DNA of 64,000 nt from Pseudomonas sp. 31-12 (lineage in GTDB: Bacteria; Pseudomonadota; Gammaproteobacteria; Pseudomonadales; Pseudomonadaceae), in assembly GCF_003151075.1 (NCBI RefSeq), contig NZ_CP029482.1, positions 2,480,001 to 2,544,000 on the forward strand. Direction: 5' to 3'. Position 1 is the stretch's first letter, and each line of letters opens with the position of its first letter. The notes under the pieces were generated by a model. It made no database searches, was not told the origin of the DNA, and worked only from the letters and a program-made list of their open reading frames with translations. Below are positions 35,457 to 44,117 of the stretch, piece after piece. Position numbers and translations under genes: made by a program.

Positions 35457-36311
35457 TCAGCTGTGCAGTGTTTCCGCAGCGTACAACGTGTTTTCCAGCA
35501 GGCAGGCGCGCGTCATCGGGCCCACTCCACCCGGTACCGGAGTGATCCAGCCGGCGCGAGGCAGGGCGGTTTCGTAGATCACGTCACCGACCAGTTTGCC
35601 GTCTTCCTGGCGATTGATGCCGACGTCGATCACGATCGCGCCTTCCTTGATCCACTCACCTTTGACCAAGCCCGGCTTGCCGGCGGCGACGACGACCAGA
35701 TCGGCACGGCCGACGTGGTCCGCCAGATCCTTGGTGAATCGGTGGGTGACGGTCACGGTGCAGCCGGCCAGCAGCAACTCCATCGCCATCGGACGGCCAA
35801 CAATGTTGGACGCTCCGACGACCACGGCATTCATCCCGTAAAGGCAAGCACCGGTGCTTTCCAGCAGGGTCATGATGCCTTTGGGGGTGCACGGACGTAG
35901 CAGCGGGATGCGCTGTGCCAGGCGACCGACGTTATAAGGGTGGAAACCGTCGACGTCTTTATCCGGACGAATGCGCTCCAGCAATTTGGAGGCATCCAGG
36001 TGTTCAGGTAAAGGAAGCTGAAGCAGAACGCCGTCAATTGCCGGATCGTCGTTCAGGCGATCGATCAGATCGGTCAGTGCTTCTTGAGTGGTTTCGGAAG
36101 GCAGGTCGTAGGCTTGGGAAATGAAGCCGACCTCTTCACAGTCTTTACGCTTGTGCGAGACATAAACCTGAGAGGCAGGATCGCTGCCGACCAGGATCAC
36201 CGCGAGGCCCGGCGTGCGCAGGCCTTGCTCGCGACGCTCGTTGACCCGTTTGGCGATCTGCTGGCGCAGGCTGGCGGCGATCGATTTGCCGTCGATTAGT
36301 TGTGCAGTCAT
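35457..36311 (-). CDS. folD: Methylenetetrahydrofolate dehydrogenase/cyclohydrolase
   Basis: 284 residues. The active-site Tyr and Lys lie in [16 protein letters not shown], followed by [14 protein letters not shown] and [16 protein letters not shown]. The nucleotide domain has [20 protein letters not shown] and the end [16 protein letters not shown]. FolD makes 10-formyl-THF from methylene-THF with NADP+, feeding purine and formyl-Met synthesis. Length is normal. It is divergent from the tRNA cluster. Confidence 0.96.
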   Translation of the reverse strand: MTAQLIDGKSIAASLRQQIAKRVNERREQGLRTPGLAVILVGSDPASQVYVSHKRKDCEEVGFISQAYDLPSETTQEALTDLIDRLNDDPAIDGVLLQLPLPEHLDASKLLERIRPDKDVDGFHPYNVGRLAQRIPLLRPCTPKGIMTLLESTGACLYGMNAVVVGASNIVGRPMAMELLLAGCTVTVTHRFTKDLADHVGRADLVVVAAGKPGLVKGEWIKEGAIVIDVGINRQEDGKLVGDVIYETALPRAGWITPVPGGVGPMTRACLLENTLYAAETLHS

Positions 36312-36442
36312 TGCGCGTGATTAACCATCGAGAGGGGAAAAAAAGAGAACGCATTCTCGCATGTCATGCGGTGAGGGCAAAGGCGCTTGGTCTGCAAATT
36401 CCTCTAAGCCCTTTAATTAAATGAATTTTTTATAAAAAGGAT

Positions 36443-36469
36443 TTGACGACCCTCGGGGCGCTCTATACT
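36443..36469 (+). promoter_or_regulatory. Promoter of the tRNA cluster
   Basis: TTGACG at 36443-36448 and TATACT at 36464-36469, spacing 15; shifted by one base the spacing is 16. AT-rich DNA precedes it (ATTTTTTATAAAAAG), as in stable RNA promoters. Confidence 0.6.
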
Positions 36470-36586
36470 ATTCGTCGCACTTGTCGGGCACAGCCTAGCA
36501 CTGGATGAGAAGGTCGAGCGGAATTACGGTTCTGCGAGGCTGGAAAGCTCTTAGTTTGTAGTCCTCCAAGAGTACAGATTAATAAG

Positions 36587-36663
36587 GCGCCCGTAGCTCA
36601 GCTGGATAGAGCATCCGCCTTCTAAGCGGATGGTCGCAGGTTCGAGTCCTGCCGGGTGCGCCA
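36587..36663 (+). tRNA. tRNA-Arg (TCT)
   Basis: A complete 77-base cloverleaf with encoded CCA. The acceptor GCGCCCG pairs with CGGGTGC, the anticodon loop is CTTCTAA, and the T-loop is TTCGAGT. First of four tRNAs in one cluster. Confidence 0.96.
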
Positions 36664-36695
36664 TTAGGCAGCTTTGGCACAAGTAGCGCAATATG

Positions 36696-36771
36696 GTGGG
36701 CGTAGCTCAGTTGGTAGAGCACGGGATTGTGACTCCCGTTGTCGAGGGTTCGATCCCCTTCGTCCACCCCA
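36696..36771 (+). tRNA. tRNA-His (GTG), first copy
   Basis: A 76-base cloverleaf. The acceptor GTGGGCG pairs with CGTCCAC, the anticodon is GTG in ATTGTGACT, and an extra G at 36695 can form the -1 G that pairs with C73, as expected for tRNA-His. CCA is encoded. Confidence 0.96.
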
Positions 36772-36780
36772 TATTTCGAA

Positions 36781-36809
36781 AGGCGCCAGATTAACAGTCT
36801 GGCGCCTTT
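36781..36809 (+). terminator. Hairpin after the first tRNA-His
   Basis: AGGCGCCAGA, loop, TCTGGCGCCTTT. The T run is short; the copy after the second tRNA-His is stronger. Confidence 0.6.
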
Positions 36810-36827
36810 GCTTTAACAGCTTCAAAC

Positions 36828-36912
36828 GCGGATGTGGTGGAATTGGTAGACACACTGGATTTAGGTTCCAGCGCCGCAAGGTGTAAGAGTTCGAGTCTCT
36901 TCATCCGCACCA
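36828..36912 (+). tRNA. tRNA-Leu (TAG)
   Basis: An 85-base class II tRNA. The acceptor GCGGATG pairs with CATCCGC, the anticodon loop is TTTAGGT and a long variable arm follows. CCA is encoded. Confidence 0.96.
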
Positions 36913-36989
36913 AATAAGCTTCACTCAGGCCGGCTGGCTTGATTGGGGCGCAGCAAGGGAGTTGTTTGGCTTCTTTGCAAGGCAATATG

Positions 36990-37065
36990 GTGGGCGTAGC
37001 TCAGTTGGTAGAGCACGGGATTGTGACTCCCGTTGTCGAGGGTTCGATCCCCTTCGTCCACCCCA
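36990..37065 (+). tRNA. tRNA-His (GTG), second copy
   Basis: Identical in sequence to the first tRNA-His, with the same flanks: TATG before and TATTTCGA after. The similarity extends into the following hairpin, so tRNA and terminator were duplicated together. Confidence 0.96.
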
Positions 37066-37074
37066 TATTTCGAG

Positions 37075-37107
37075 AGGCGCCAGATTTAACAGTCTGGCGC
37101 CTTTTTT
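37075..37107 (+). terminator. Terminator of the tRNA cluster
   Basis: AGGCGCCAGA, loop TTTAACAG, TCTGGCGCCTTTTTTG. Same stem as the hairpin at 36781 with a longer T run. Confidence 0.88.
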
Positions 37108-37203
37108 GTTTTAGCGGTTCGAGTATCAAGCGGCTGCATGTTCTGGGTCGCAGGGGTGGGGTGTTTCATCGTATTTATGTTTCTCGATGATGCCGCGCCG
37201 CCC

Positions 37204-37267
37204 GCCGGCCTTGCTCGCAAGACCGGCTGTCAGGGAGATGATTGGCAACTTCTTCTATATATAGAAG
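37204..37267. other. Hairpin and AT-rich palindrome in the gap before tig
   Basis: The 361-base interval before tig has no gene. It holds a hairpin (GCCGGCCTTGC ... GCAAGACCGGC at 37204-37227) and a perfect 16-base palindrome CTTCTATATATAGAAG at 37252-37267. The latter could be an operator or a transcript structure. Nothing else was recognised there. Confidence 0.4.
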
Positions 37268-37468
37268 GATGGGTGCAGGGCCCTGGCGTGACTGGCTGTA
37301 TTTGCTAACAGGGCGAGGCACAACCGTTTGTCCCTCGCCTATAAATTGCCTGCTGCTTTTTTACCCGTTTTCAGTAGGGTGACTTCTTGAGTTTGACCCA
37401 CTAGAATGCATGCCCTTGATTCTGGGGTCGGAAACGGCCGGCTAACGTCTGTGCAACGAGGAATATCC

Positions 37469-38779
37469 ATGCAAGTTTCTGTTGAAAATACTACTGCTCT
37501 CGAGCGCCGCCTGAGCATCACCGTGCCGGCAGAGCGTATTGAGACTGCGGTCAACAAGCGTCTGCAGCAGACTGCCCAAAAGGCCAAGATTGCTGGCTTC
37601 CGTCCAGGCAAAGTGCCAATGAGCGAAATCAAGCGCCGTTTCGGTGCCGATGCGCGCCAGGAAGCCGTGGGCGATGTGATCCAGTCTTCGTTCTACGAAG
37701 CGGTTGTCGAGCAGAAGCTGAACCCGGCTGGCGCTCCTTCGATCGAGCCTAAATCGATGGAAGCTGGCAAAGATCTGGAATACGTTGCAGTTTTCGAAGT
37801 GTTCCCTGAGTTCACCGTTGCTGGCTTCGACGGTATCACCGTAGAGCGCCTGAGCGCTGACGTGGCTGATGCTGATCTGGACAAAATGCTTGACGTGCTG
37901 CGCAAGCAGAACACCCGTTTCGAAGTGGCCGATCGCGCTGCCCAGAACGAAGACCAGTTGAACATCGATTTCGTTGGCAAGGTTGACGGTGAAGTGTTCG
38001 CTGGCGGTTCCGCCAAAGGTACTCAGCTGGTGCTGGGTTCTGGCCGCATGATCCCTGGTTTCGAAGACGGTCTGGTTGGCGCTAAAGCCGGCGAAGAGCG
38101 CGTTCTGAACCTGACCTTCCCAGAGGACTATCAGAACCTCGACCTGGCGGGCAAAACCGCTGAGTTCACCGTGACTGTGAACACTGTTTCCGAGCCAAAA
38201 CTGCCAGAGCTGAACGAAGAATTCTTCGCTCAATTCGGCATCAAGGAAACCGGTCTGGAAGGCTTCCGCACCGAAGTTCGCAAGAACATGGAGCGCGAAC
38301 TGCGTCAGGCGATCAAATCCAAGGTCAAGAATCAGGTAATGGACGGTCTGCTGGCCACCAACCCGATCGAAGTGCCTAAGGCTCTGCTGTCCAACGAAGT
38401 TGACCGTCTGCGTGTGCAGGCTGTTCAGCAGTTCGGCGGCAACATCAAGCCTGATCAACTGCCGGCCGAGCTGTTCGAAGAACAGGCCAAGCGCCGCGTT
38501 GTGCTGGGTCTGATCGTGGCGGAAGTGGTCAAGCAATTCGACCTCAAGCCAGACGAAGCCCGCGTTCGTGAAATGATTCAGGAAATGGCTTCGGCCTACC
38601 AGGAGCCTGAGCAGGTTGTGTCTTGGTACTACAAGAACGACCAGCAACTGAACGAAGTCCGTTCGGTTGTGCTGGAAGAACAAGTTGTGGATACTGTTCT
38701 GCAGAAAGCTAGCGTGACCGACAAATCGGTCTCTTACGAAGAAGCAGTCAAGCCGGTAGAAGCTCCACAAGCCGACTGA
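37469..38779 (+). CDS. tig: Trigger factor, ribosome-associated chaperone
   Basis: 436 residues from an ATG with GAGGAA upstream ([17 protein letters not shown]). The ribosome-binding loop signature [17 protein letters not shown] lies at residues 44-60. The FKBP-type domain is at about 150-240 ([20 protein letters not shown]), and the helical C-terminal chaperone arms contain [17 protein letters not shown]. Trigger factor binds nascent chains at the exit tunnel and isomerises prolines. It leads the tig-clpP-clpX-lon cluster. Confidence 0.97.
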   Translation: MQVSVENTTALERRLSITVPAERIETAVNKRLQQTAQKAKIAGFRPGKVPMSEIKRRFGADARQEAVGDVIQSSFYEAVVEQKLNPAGAPSIEPKSMEAGKDLEYVAVFEVFPEFTVAGFDGITVERLSADVADADLDKMLDVLRKQNTRFEVADRAAQNEDQLNIDFVGKVDGEVFAGGSAKGTQLVLGSGRMIPGFEDGLVGAKAGEERVLNLTFPEDYQNLDLAGKTAEFTVTVNTVSEPKLPELNEEFFAQFGIKETGLEGFRTEVRKNMERELRQAIKSKVKNQVMDGLLATNPIEVPKALLSNEVDRLRVQAVQQFGGNIKPDQLPAELFEEQAKRRVVLGLIVAEVVKQFDLKPDEARVREMIQEMASAYQEPEQVVSWYYKNDQQLNEVRSVVLEEQVVDTVLQKASVTDKSVSYEEAVKPVEAPQAD

Positions 38780-38805
38780 TCGTTTTTGCGATAAGAAGTA
38801 CACAC

Positions 38806-38833
38806 CATAAGCCAGCCTTCGTGCTGGCTTATG
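38806..38833 (+). other. Hairpin between tig and clpP
   Basis: CATAAGCCAGC, loop CTTCGT, GCTGGCTTATG: an 11-base-pair stem without a T run. It may attenuate or stabilise the tig transcript. Confidence 0.6.
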
Positions 38834-38872
38834 CGTATTCAAGACATAACTATTTGGGAGTGACTGCAGAGC

Positions 38873-39508
38873 ATGTTCCGTAATTCGTATATTCAGCAGA
38901 ACTCTGATATCCAGGCCGCAGGCGGCCTGGTCCCGATGGTTGTCGAGCAGTCTGCTCGTGGCGAGCGCGCCTATGACATTTACTCGCGCCTTCTCAAGGA
39001 ACGAGTGATCTTTCTGGTTGGTCCGGTAGAGGACTACATGGCCAACCTGATCTGTGCGCAACTGCTGTTCCTTGAAGCGGAAAACCCGGACAAGGACATC
39101 CATCTCTATATCAACTCCCCGGGCGGTTCGGTGACAGCAGGCATGTCGATCTACGACACCATGCAGTTCATCAAACCCAACGTATCGACCACCTGTATCG
39201 GCCAGGCGTGCAGCATGGGCGCGTTTCTGCTGACCGCCGGTGCTGCCGGCAAGCGTTATTGCCTGCCGAATTCGCGCGTGATGATTCACCAGCCGCTGGG
39301 CGGTTTCCAGGGGCAGGCGTCGGATATCGAAATCCATGCCAAGGAAATTCTCTTCATTCGTGAGCGTCTCAACACGCTGATGGCCAAGCACAGCGGCCAC
39401 ACTCTTGAAGAAATCGAGCGCGACACCAACCGCGATAACTTCATGAGTGCAGAAGCTGCGCGTGAGTACGGGTTGATCGATGAAGTGATCGCCCAGCGCC
39501 CAGCTTAA
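38873..39508 (+). CDS. clpP: ATP-dependent Clp protease proteolytic subunit
   Basis: 211 residues. The catalytic triad is Ser114 (ACSMGAFLL), His139 ([13 protein letters not shown]) and Asp188. The N-terminus has the [20 protein letters not shown] processing region. ClpP forms the 14-subunit barrel that degrades proteins delivered by ClpX. It lies between tig and clpX, the standard order. Confidence 0.97.
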   Translation: MFRNSYIQQNSDIQAAGGLVPMVVEQSARGERAYDIYSRLLKERVIFLVGPVEDYMANLICAQLLFLEAENPDKDIHLYINSPGGSVTAGMSIYDTMQFIKPNVSTTCIGQACSMGAFLLTAGAAGKRYCLPNSRVMIHQPLGGFQGQASDIEIHAKEILFIRERLNTLMAKHSGHTLEEIERDTNRDNFMSAEAAREYGLIDEVIAQRPA

Positions 39509-39553
39509 AAATAAGCAGCTCAAAATAGGCTTGGTCGGCTGGTCTGATCATTA

Positions 39554-39573
39554 GCGGGCTTGAAAAAGCCCGC
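39554..39573 (+). other. Hairpin between clpP and clpX
   Basis: GCGGGCTT, GAAA loop, AAGCCCGC: a compact 8-base-pair stem without a T run. Likely partial attenuation before clpX. Confidence 0.55.
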
Positions 39574-39621
39574 AATAGCCTTCATCTTGTGTTGCAAGCC
39601 TATCGGATTTGGATCGAACGA

Positions 39622-40905
39622 ATGACTGACACCCGCAACGGCGAGGACAACGGCAAGCTGCTCTATTGCTCCTTCTGTGGCAAAAGCCAGCATGAAGTGC
39701 GCAAATTGATTGCCGGCCCCTCGGTCTTTATCTGCGACGAGTGCGTCGACCTGTGCAATGACATCATCCGAGAGGAGGTGCAGGAAGCCCAGGCCGAAAG
39801 CAGCGCGCATAAATTGCCTTCGCCTAAAGAAATCAGCGGCATCCTTGATCAGTACGTGATTGGTCAGGAGCGTGCGAAAAAGGTTCTGGCCGTAGCGGTG
39901 TACAACCACTACAAGCGTCTGAATCAGCGTGACAAAAAGAATGACGACGTCGAGCTCGGCAAGAGCAACATCTTGCTGATCGGCCCGACAGGCTCGGGTA
40001 AAACCCTGCTTGCCGAAACACTGGCCCGTTTGCTGAACGTTCCGTTCACCATCGCTGACGCAACCACCCTCACCGAGGCGGGTTACGTGGGTGAAGATGT
40101 CGAGAACATCATTCAGAAGCTGCTGCAGAAGTGCGATTACGACGTAGAAAAAGCCCAGATGGGCATTGTCTACATCGATGAGATCGACAAGATCTCGCGC
40201 AAGTCTGACAACCCGTCGATCACCCGGGACGTTTCCGGTGAAGGCGTGCAGCAGGCCCTGCTCAAGTTGATCGAAGGCACGGTCGCTTCCGTTCCGCCGC
40301 AAGGTGGTCGCAAGCATCCGCAGCAGGAATTCCTTCAGGTCGACACCCGTAACATTCTGTTCATCTGCGGTGGTGCGTTCTCCGGTCTGGAAAAGGTTAT
40401 TCAAAACCGTTCGACCAAGGGCGGCATCGGTTTCAACGCGGAAGTTCGTAGCAAGGAAGAAGGCAAGAAAGTCGGTGAATCCCTGCGTGAAGTCGAGCCT
40501 GACGATCTGGTCAAGTTCGGTCTGATCCCGGAATTCGTCGGTCGTCTGCCGGTCCTTGCCACGCTGGACGAGCTTGATGAGGCTGCATTGATGCAGATTC
40601 TCACCGAGCCGAAAAATGCTCTGACCAAGCAGTATGCCAAGCTGTTCGAGATGGAAGGTGTGGACCTGGAATTCCGGGCCGACGCGCTGAAATCGGTCGC
40701 CAAACGTGCCCTGGAACGCAAGACCGGTGCCCGTGGACTGCGCTCGATTCTCGAAGGTGTATTGCTCGACACTATGTATGAAATCCCCTCGCAGTCCGAG
40801 GTGAGTAAAGTAGTGATCGACGAAAGCGTGATAGAAGGCAAGTCCAAGCCACTGTATATCTACGAAAACAGTGAGCCGGCTGCCAAGGCTGCGCCAGACG
40901 CTTAA
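39622..40905 (+). CDS. clpX: Clp protease ATP-binding subunit ClpX
   Basis: 427 residues from the ATG at 39622 ([19 protein letters not shown]). The zinc-binding domain uses CxxC pairs at 16/19 and 38/41. The AAA+ core has the Walker A GPTGSGKT with Lys127, the pore loop region [16 protein letters not shown], and the Walker [11 protein letters not shown]. The RGYV-type sensor loop and the ClpP-docking IGF tripeptide (GGIGFNAEV) are present. ClpX unfolds tagged substrates and feeds ClpP. Confidence 0.97.
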   Translation: MTDTRNGEDNGKLLYCSFCGKSQHEVRKLIAGPSVFICDECVDLCNDIIREEVQEAQAESSAHKLPSPKEISGILDQYVIGQERAKKVLAVAVYNHYKRLNQRDKKNDDVELGKSNILLIGPTGSGKTLLAETLARLLNVPFTIADATTLTEAGYVGEDVENIIQKLLQKCDYDVEKAQMGIVYIDEIDKISRKSDNPSITRDVSGEGVQQALLKLIEGTVASVPPQGGRKHPQQEFLQVDTRNILFICGGAFSGLEKVIQNRSTKGGIGFNAEVRSKEEGKKVGESLREVEPDDLVKFGLIPEFVGRLPVLATLDELDEAALMQILTEPKNALTKQYAKLFEMEGVDLEFRADALKSVAKRALERKTGARGLRSILEGVLLDTMYEIPSQSEVSKVVIDESVIEGKSKPLYIYENSEPAAKAAPDA

Positions 40906-40927
40906 GCGTCAGGCAGCTGGAATAAAG

Positions 40928-40953
40928 AAGGGGCCTTCGGGCCCCTTTTCTTT
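40928..40953 (+). terminator. Terminator of clpX
   Basis: AAGGGGCC, TTCG loop, GGCCCCTTTTCTTTT: a strong stem and T run. Confidence 0.9.
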
Positions 40954-40980
40954 TAAAGAGTTTTTAACACCCTCATTGCG

Positions 40981-41009
40981 CTTGTTTTTTTTCAAAGCAG
41001 CCCCCATCT
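40981..41009 (+). promoter_or_regulatory. Heat-shock (sigma-32) type promoter of lon
   Basis: CTTGTTT at 40981-40987, then 14 bases, then CCCCATCT at 41002-41009. The consensus is CTTGAAA, N11-16, CCCCATNT. It lies 58 bases before the lon start codon. Heat-shock control of lon is established in other proteobacteria. Confidence 0.6.
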
Positions 41010-41067
41010 TGGTTTCAAGCTTACTTCCATCTGTTTACGGCCTTATGGCCGCCGTAGAGGCGAAATC

Positions 41068-43464
41068 ATGAAGACAACCATCGAATTGCCTCTCCTGCCA
41101 TTGCGTGATGTTGTGGTTTATCCGCACATGGTTATCCCGCTGTTCGTGGGGCGCGAGAAATCCATCGAAGCCCTCGAGGCTGCGATGACGGGCGACAAGC
41201 AGATCCTTCTGCTGGCTCAGAGAAACCCTGCTGACGACGATCCCGGTGAAGATGCACTTTATCGCGTAGGTACAATTGCGACCGTTCTGCAGCTGCTCAA
41301 GCTGCCTGACGGCACGGTCAAGGTTTTGGTCGAAGGCGAGCAGCGGGGCGCCGTGGAGCGCTTCAGCGAAGTGGACGGCCACTGCCGTGCCGAAGTCTCG
41401 CTGATCGACGAAGTCGACGCGCCAGAGCGCGAGTCGGAAGTATTTGTCCGTAGCCTGCTGGCTCAGTTCGAACAATATGTGCAGCTGGGCAAGAAAGTCC
41501 CGGCTGAAGTCCTCTCGTCGCTCAATAGCATCGACGAGCCAGGTCGCCTGGTCGACACCATGGCCGCGCACATGGCCCTGAAGATCGAGCAGAAGCAGGA
41601 AATTCTCGAAATCATCGATTTGTCGGCCCGGGTCGAGCACGTCCTGGCGTTGCTGGATGCCGAGATCGATCTGCTGCAAGTCGAAAAACGCATTCGCGGT
41701 CGCGTCAAGAAACAAATGGAGCGCAGCCAGCGCGAGTACTACCTGAATGAGCAGATGAAGGCCATTCAGAAAGAGCTCGGCGACAGCGACGAAGGCCACA
41801 ACGAAATCGAAGAGCTGAAAAAGCGCATCGATGCCGCCGGCCTGCCGAAAGATGCCTTGGCCAAAGCCCAGGGTGAACTGAACAAGTTGAAACAAATGTC
41901 GCCAATGTCCGCGGAAGCGACCGTGGTGCGTTCGTACATCGACTGGCTTGTTCAGGTGCCGTGGAAGGCCCAGAGCAAAGTGCGCCTGGACCTTGCTCGC
42001 GCAGAAGACATTCTCGATGCAGACCACTATGGTCTCGAAGAAGTCAAAGAGCGGATCCTCGAATACCTCGCCGTGCAAAAGCGCGTGAAGAAAATTCGCG
42101 GTCCTGTGTTGTGCCTGGTCGGTCCTCCGGGGGTGGGTAAAACCTCTCTGGCGGAGTCGATCGCTCACGCCACCAACCGCAAATTCGTCCGTATGGCCCT
42201 TGGTGGCGTGCGTGACGAAGCGGAAATTCGTGGTCATCGCCGGACTTACATCGGTTCGATGCCAGGAAGATTGATTCAAAAAATGACAAAAGTGGGCGTC
42301 CGCAACCCGCTGTTCCTGCTCGATGAGATCGACAAAATGGGCAGCGACATGCGTGGCGATCCGGCGTCGGCGTTGCTGGAAGTGCTCGATCCTGAGCAGA
42401 ACCACAACTTCAACGATCACTATCTGGAGGTCGACTACGACCTGTCCGATGTGATGTTCCTTTGCACCTCCAACTCCATGAACATTCCGCCGGCGCTGCT
42501 CGACCGGATGGAAGTGATTCGTCTGCCGGGCTACACCGAAGACGAGAAGATCAACATCGCCGTCAAATACCTTTCGCCAAAGCAGATTACGGCCAACGGC
42601 TTGAAGAAAGGCGAGCTGGAATTCGACGCTGAAGCGATCCGCGACATCATCCGCTACTACACCCGCGAAGCCGGTGTACGTGGGCTGGAGCGCCAGATTG
42701 CCAAGGTTTGCCGCAAGGCAGTCAAAGAGCATGCAATGGAAAAACGCTTCTCTGTGAAGGTCACTGCCGAGATGCTGGAACACTTCCTGGGCGTGCGCAA
42801 ATTCCGCTACGGTCTGGCCGAATCGCAGGATCAGATAGGTCAAGTGACCGGGCTGGCATGGACTCAGGTGGGTGGCGAATTGCTGACCATCGAAGCAGCT
42901 GTCGTGCCGGGTAAAGGCCAGTTGATCAAGACCGGTTCGCTGGGCGATGTGATGGTCGAGTCGATCACCGCCGCGCTGACCGTTGTCCGCAGCCGCGCGA
43001 AGAGCCTGGGGATCCCCCTGGACTTCCACGAGAAGCGCGACACGCACATCCACATGCCGGAAGGGGCGACTCCGAAAGACGGCCCTAGCGCCGGTGTAGG
43101 TATGTGCACGGCCCTGGTGTCGGCATTGACCGGGATCCCGGTGCGTGCGGATGTCGCCATGACAGGTGAAATCACCCTTCGTGGCCAAGTGTTGGCAATC
43201 GGCGGTCTGAAGGAAAAACTGCTGGCGGCTCACCGTGGTGGAATCAAGACCGTGATCATTCCTGAAGAGAACGTACGCGATCTGAAGGAAATTCCTGACA
43301 ATATCAAGCAAGATCTGCAGATTAAACCGGTTAAATGGATTGACGAGGTCCTGCAAATTGCGCTGCAATACGCGCCGGAACCGCTGCCTGATGTGGTTCC
43401 AGAGATAGTTGCAAAGGATGAAAAACGCGAGTCTGACTCTAAGGAAAGAATTAGCACGCATTAG
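41068..43464 (+). CDS. lon: ATP-dependent protease Lon
   Basis: 798 residues. The N-terminal substrate domain begins [20 protein letters not shown]. The AAA+ module has Walker [10 protein letters not shown] (Lys358) and Walker [13 protein letters not shown]. The protease domain has the Ser-Lys dyad at Ser674 ([11 protein letters not shown]) and Lys717 ([14 protein letters not shown]). Lon degrades misfolded and short-lived regulatory proteins. It is preceded by a clpX terminator and its own promoter, so it is probably a separate unit. Confidence 0.97.
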   Translation: MKTTIELPLLPLRDVVVYPHMVIPLFVGREKSIEALEAAMTGDKQILLLAQRNPADDDPGEDALYRVGTIATVLQLLKLPDGTVKVLVEGEQRGAVERFSEVDGHCRAEVSLIDEVDAPERESEVFVRSLLAQFEQYVQLGKKVPAEVLSSLNSIDEPGRLVDTMAAHMALKIEQKQEILEIIDLSARVEHVLALLDAEIDLLQVEKRIRGRVKKQMERSQREYYLNEQMKAIQKELGDSDEGHNEIEELKKRIDAAGLPKDALAKAQGELNKLKQMSPMSAEATVVRSYIDWLVQVPWKAQSKVRLDLARAEDILDADHYGLEEVKERILEYLAVQKRVKKIRGPVLCLVGPPGVGKTSLAESIAHATNRKFVRMALGGVRDEAEIRGHRRTYIGSMPGRLIQKMTKVGVRNPLFLLDEIDKMGSDMRGDPASALLEVLDPEQNHNFNDHYLEVDYDLSDVMFLCTSNSMNIPPALLDRMEVIRLPGYTEDEKINIAVKYLSPKQITANGLKKGELEFDAEAIRDIIRYYTREAGVRGLERQIAKVCRKAVKEHAMEKRFSVKVTAEMLEHFLGVRKFRYGLAESQDQIGQVTGLAWTQVGGELLTIEAAVVPGKGQLIKTGSLGDVMVESITAALTVVRSRAKSLGIPLDFHEKRDTHIHMPEGATPKDGPSAGVGMCTALVSALTGIPVRADVAMTGEITLRGQVLAIGGLKEKLLAAHRGGIKTVIIPEENVRDLKEIPDNIKQDLQIKPVKWIDEVLQIALQYAPEPLPDVVPEIVAKDEKRESDSKERISTH

Positions 43465-43487
43465 TACGCATTTGCCTGAGTGGCTTG

Positions 43488-43516
43488 TTGACAGCTTTTT
43501 AGAGCCCTTGTTATAA
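43488..43516 (+). promoter_or_regulatory. Sigma-70 promoter of hupB
   Basis: TTGACA at 43488-43493, a 17-base spacer, and TTATAA at 43511-43516: near-consensus. The start codon follows 95 bases later. Confidence 0.8.
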
Positions 43517-43611
43517 AGCGGCTCTTAAGTGTCTGTAGGCCATTCAGCACACGTTTTTGCTTTCACCAAAAAACTTAGAATCATACTCAAATAGATATAA
43601 GGGGACTTAGA

Positions 43612-43884
43612 GTGAACAAGTCGGAACTGATTGATGCTATCGCTGCATCCGCTGATATCCCGAAAGCTGCTGCTGGCCGTGCGCTGGACGCTGTAATCGA
43701 ATCCGTCACTGGCGCTCTCAAGGCTGGCGACTCTGTTGTTCTGGTTGGTTTCGGTACCTTCTCCGTTACCGATCGTCCAGCTCGCATTGGTCGTAACCCA
43801 CAGACCGGTAAGACGCTGGAAATCGCTGCAGCCAAAAAACCAGGTTTCAAAGCCGGTAAAGCACTGAAAGAAGCTGTCAACTAA
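43612..43884 (+). CDS. hupB: DNA-binding protein HU-beta
   Basis: 90 residues. Note the GTG start: [20 protein letters not shown], then [20 protein letters not shown] with the DNA-intercalating arm, and the end [18 protein letters not shown] bends DNA without sequence specificity and compacts the nucleoid. The strong promoter fits its abundance. Downstream are a tRNA-like element and ppiD. Confidence 0.97.
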   Translation: MNKSELIDAIAASADIPKAAAGRALDAVIESVTGALKAGDSVVLVGFGTFSVTDRPARIGRNPQTGKTLEIAAAKKPGFKAGKALKEAVN

Positions 43885-43937
43885 GTTCGCTTCAGGTTTT
43901 TGCCTATCCGGGTCGGGGTCATGCCTGACCTGGCAGC

Positions 43938-44015
43938 GGAGCGGTAGTCCAGTCGGCAATTTGCCGGTCCGAGACACCGAGGGTCGCAAGTTCGAACCCT
44001 TGGTCCGCTCCGCCA
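43938..44015 (+). pseudogene. Degenerate tRNA-Asp-like element
   Basis: 78 bases that begin and end as a tRNA: GGAGCGGTAGT at the start and CCGCTCC plus GCCA at the end, a perfect 7-base-pair acceptor with encoded CCA. TTCGAAC resembles a T-loop. The ends match Pseudomonas tRNA-Asp as remembered. The inside does not form a cloverleaf: the D-stem is lost, and the anticodon loop reads CCGAGAC (GAG instead of GTC, C33 instead of U33). Instead CGGCAATTTGCCG and ACCGAGGGT/ACCCTTGGT form two alternative hairpins. A terminator follows. Probably a pseudogene, possibly a tRNA-like RNA. Confidence 0.7.
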
Positions 44016-44023
44016 GTTACGAG

Positions 44024-44052
44024 AAGGCGCATCCTCGGATGCGCCTTTCTTC
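44024..44052 (+). terminator. Terminator after the tRNA-like element
   Basis: AAGGCGCATCC, TC loop, GGATGCGCCTTTCTTCT: an 11-base-pair stem with a mixed T run. Confidence 0.8.
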
Positions 44053-44117
44053 TATCCGGATTCTACCCACGCTCCACGGTTGCCTAATTTTGAAGTTCAA
44101 CCGTTTCTGGGGGACGC

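Noticed and set aside
37442-39523. Open frame of nearly 700 codons opposite tig and clpP
   Set aside because: It spans two well-supported genes and the gap between them on the other strand, lacks a ribosome site and is compositionally a shadow.
41035-43461. A very long open frame on the strand opposite lon (about 800 codons)
   Set aside because: It mirrors lon codon by codon, as often happens in GC-rich genes with biased third positions. Its translation has no recognisable domain, and lon is beyond doubt.
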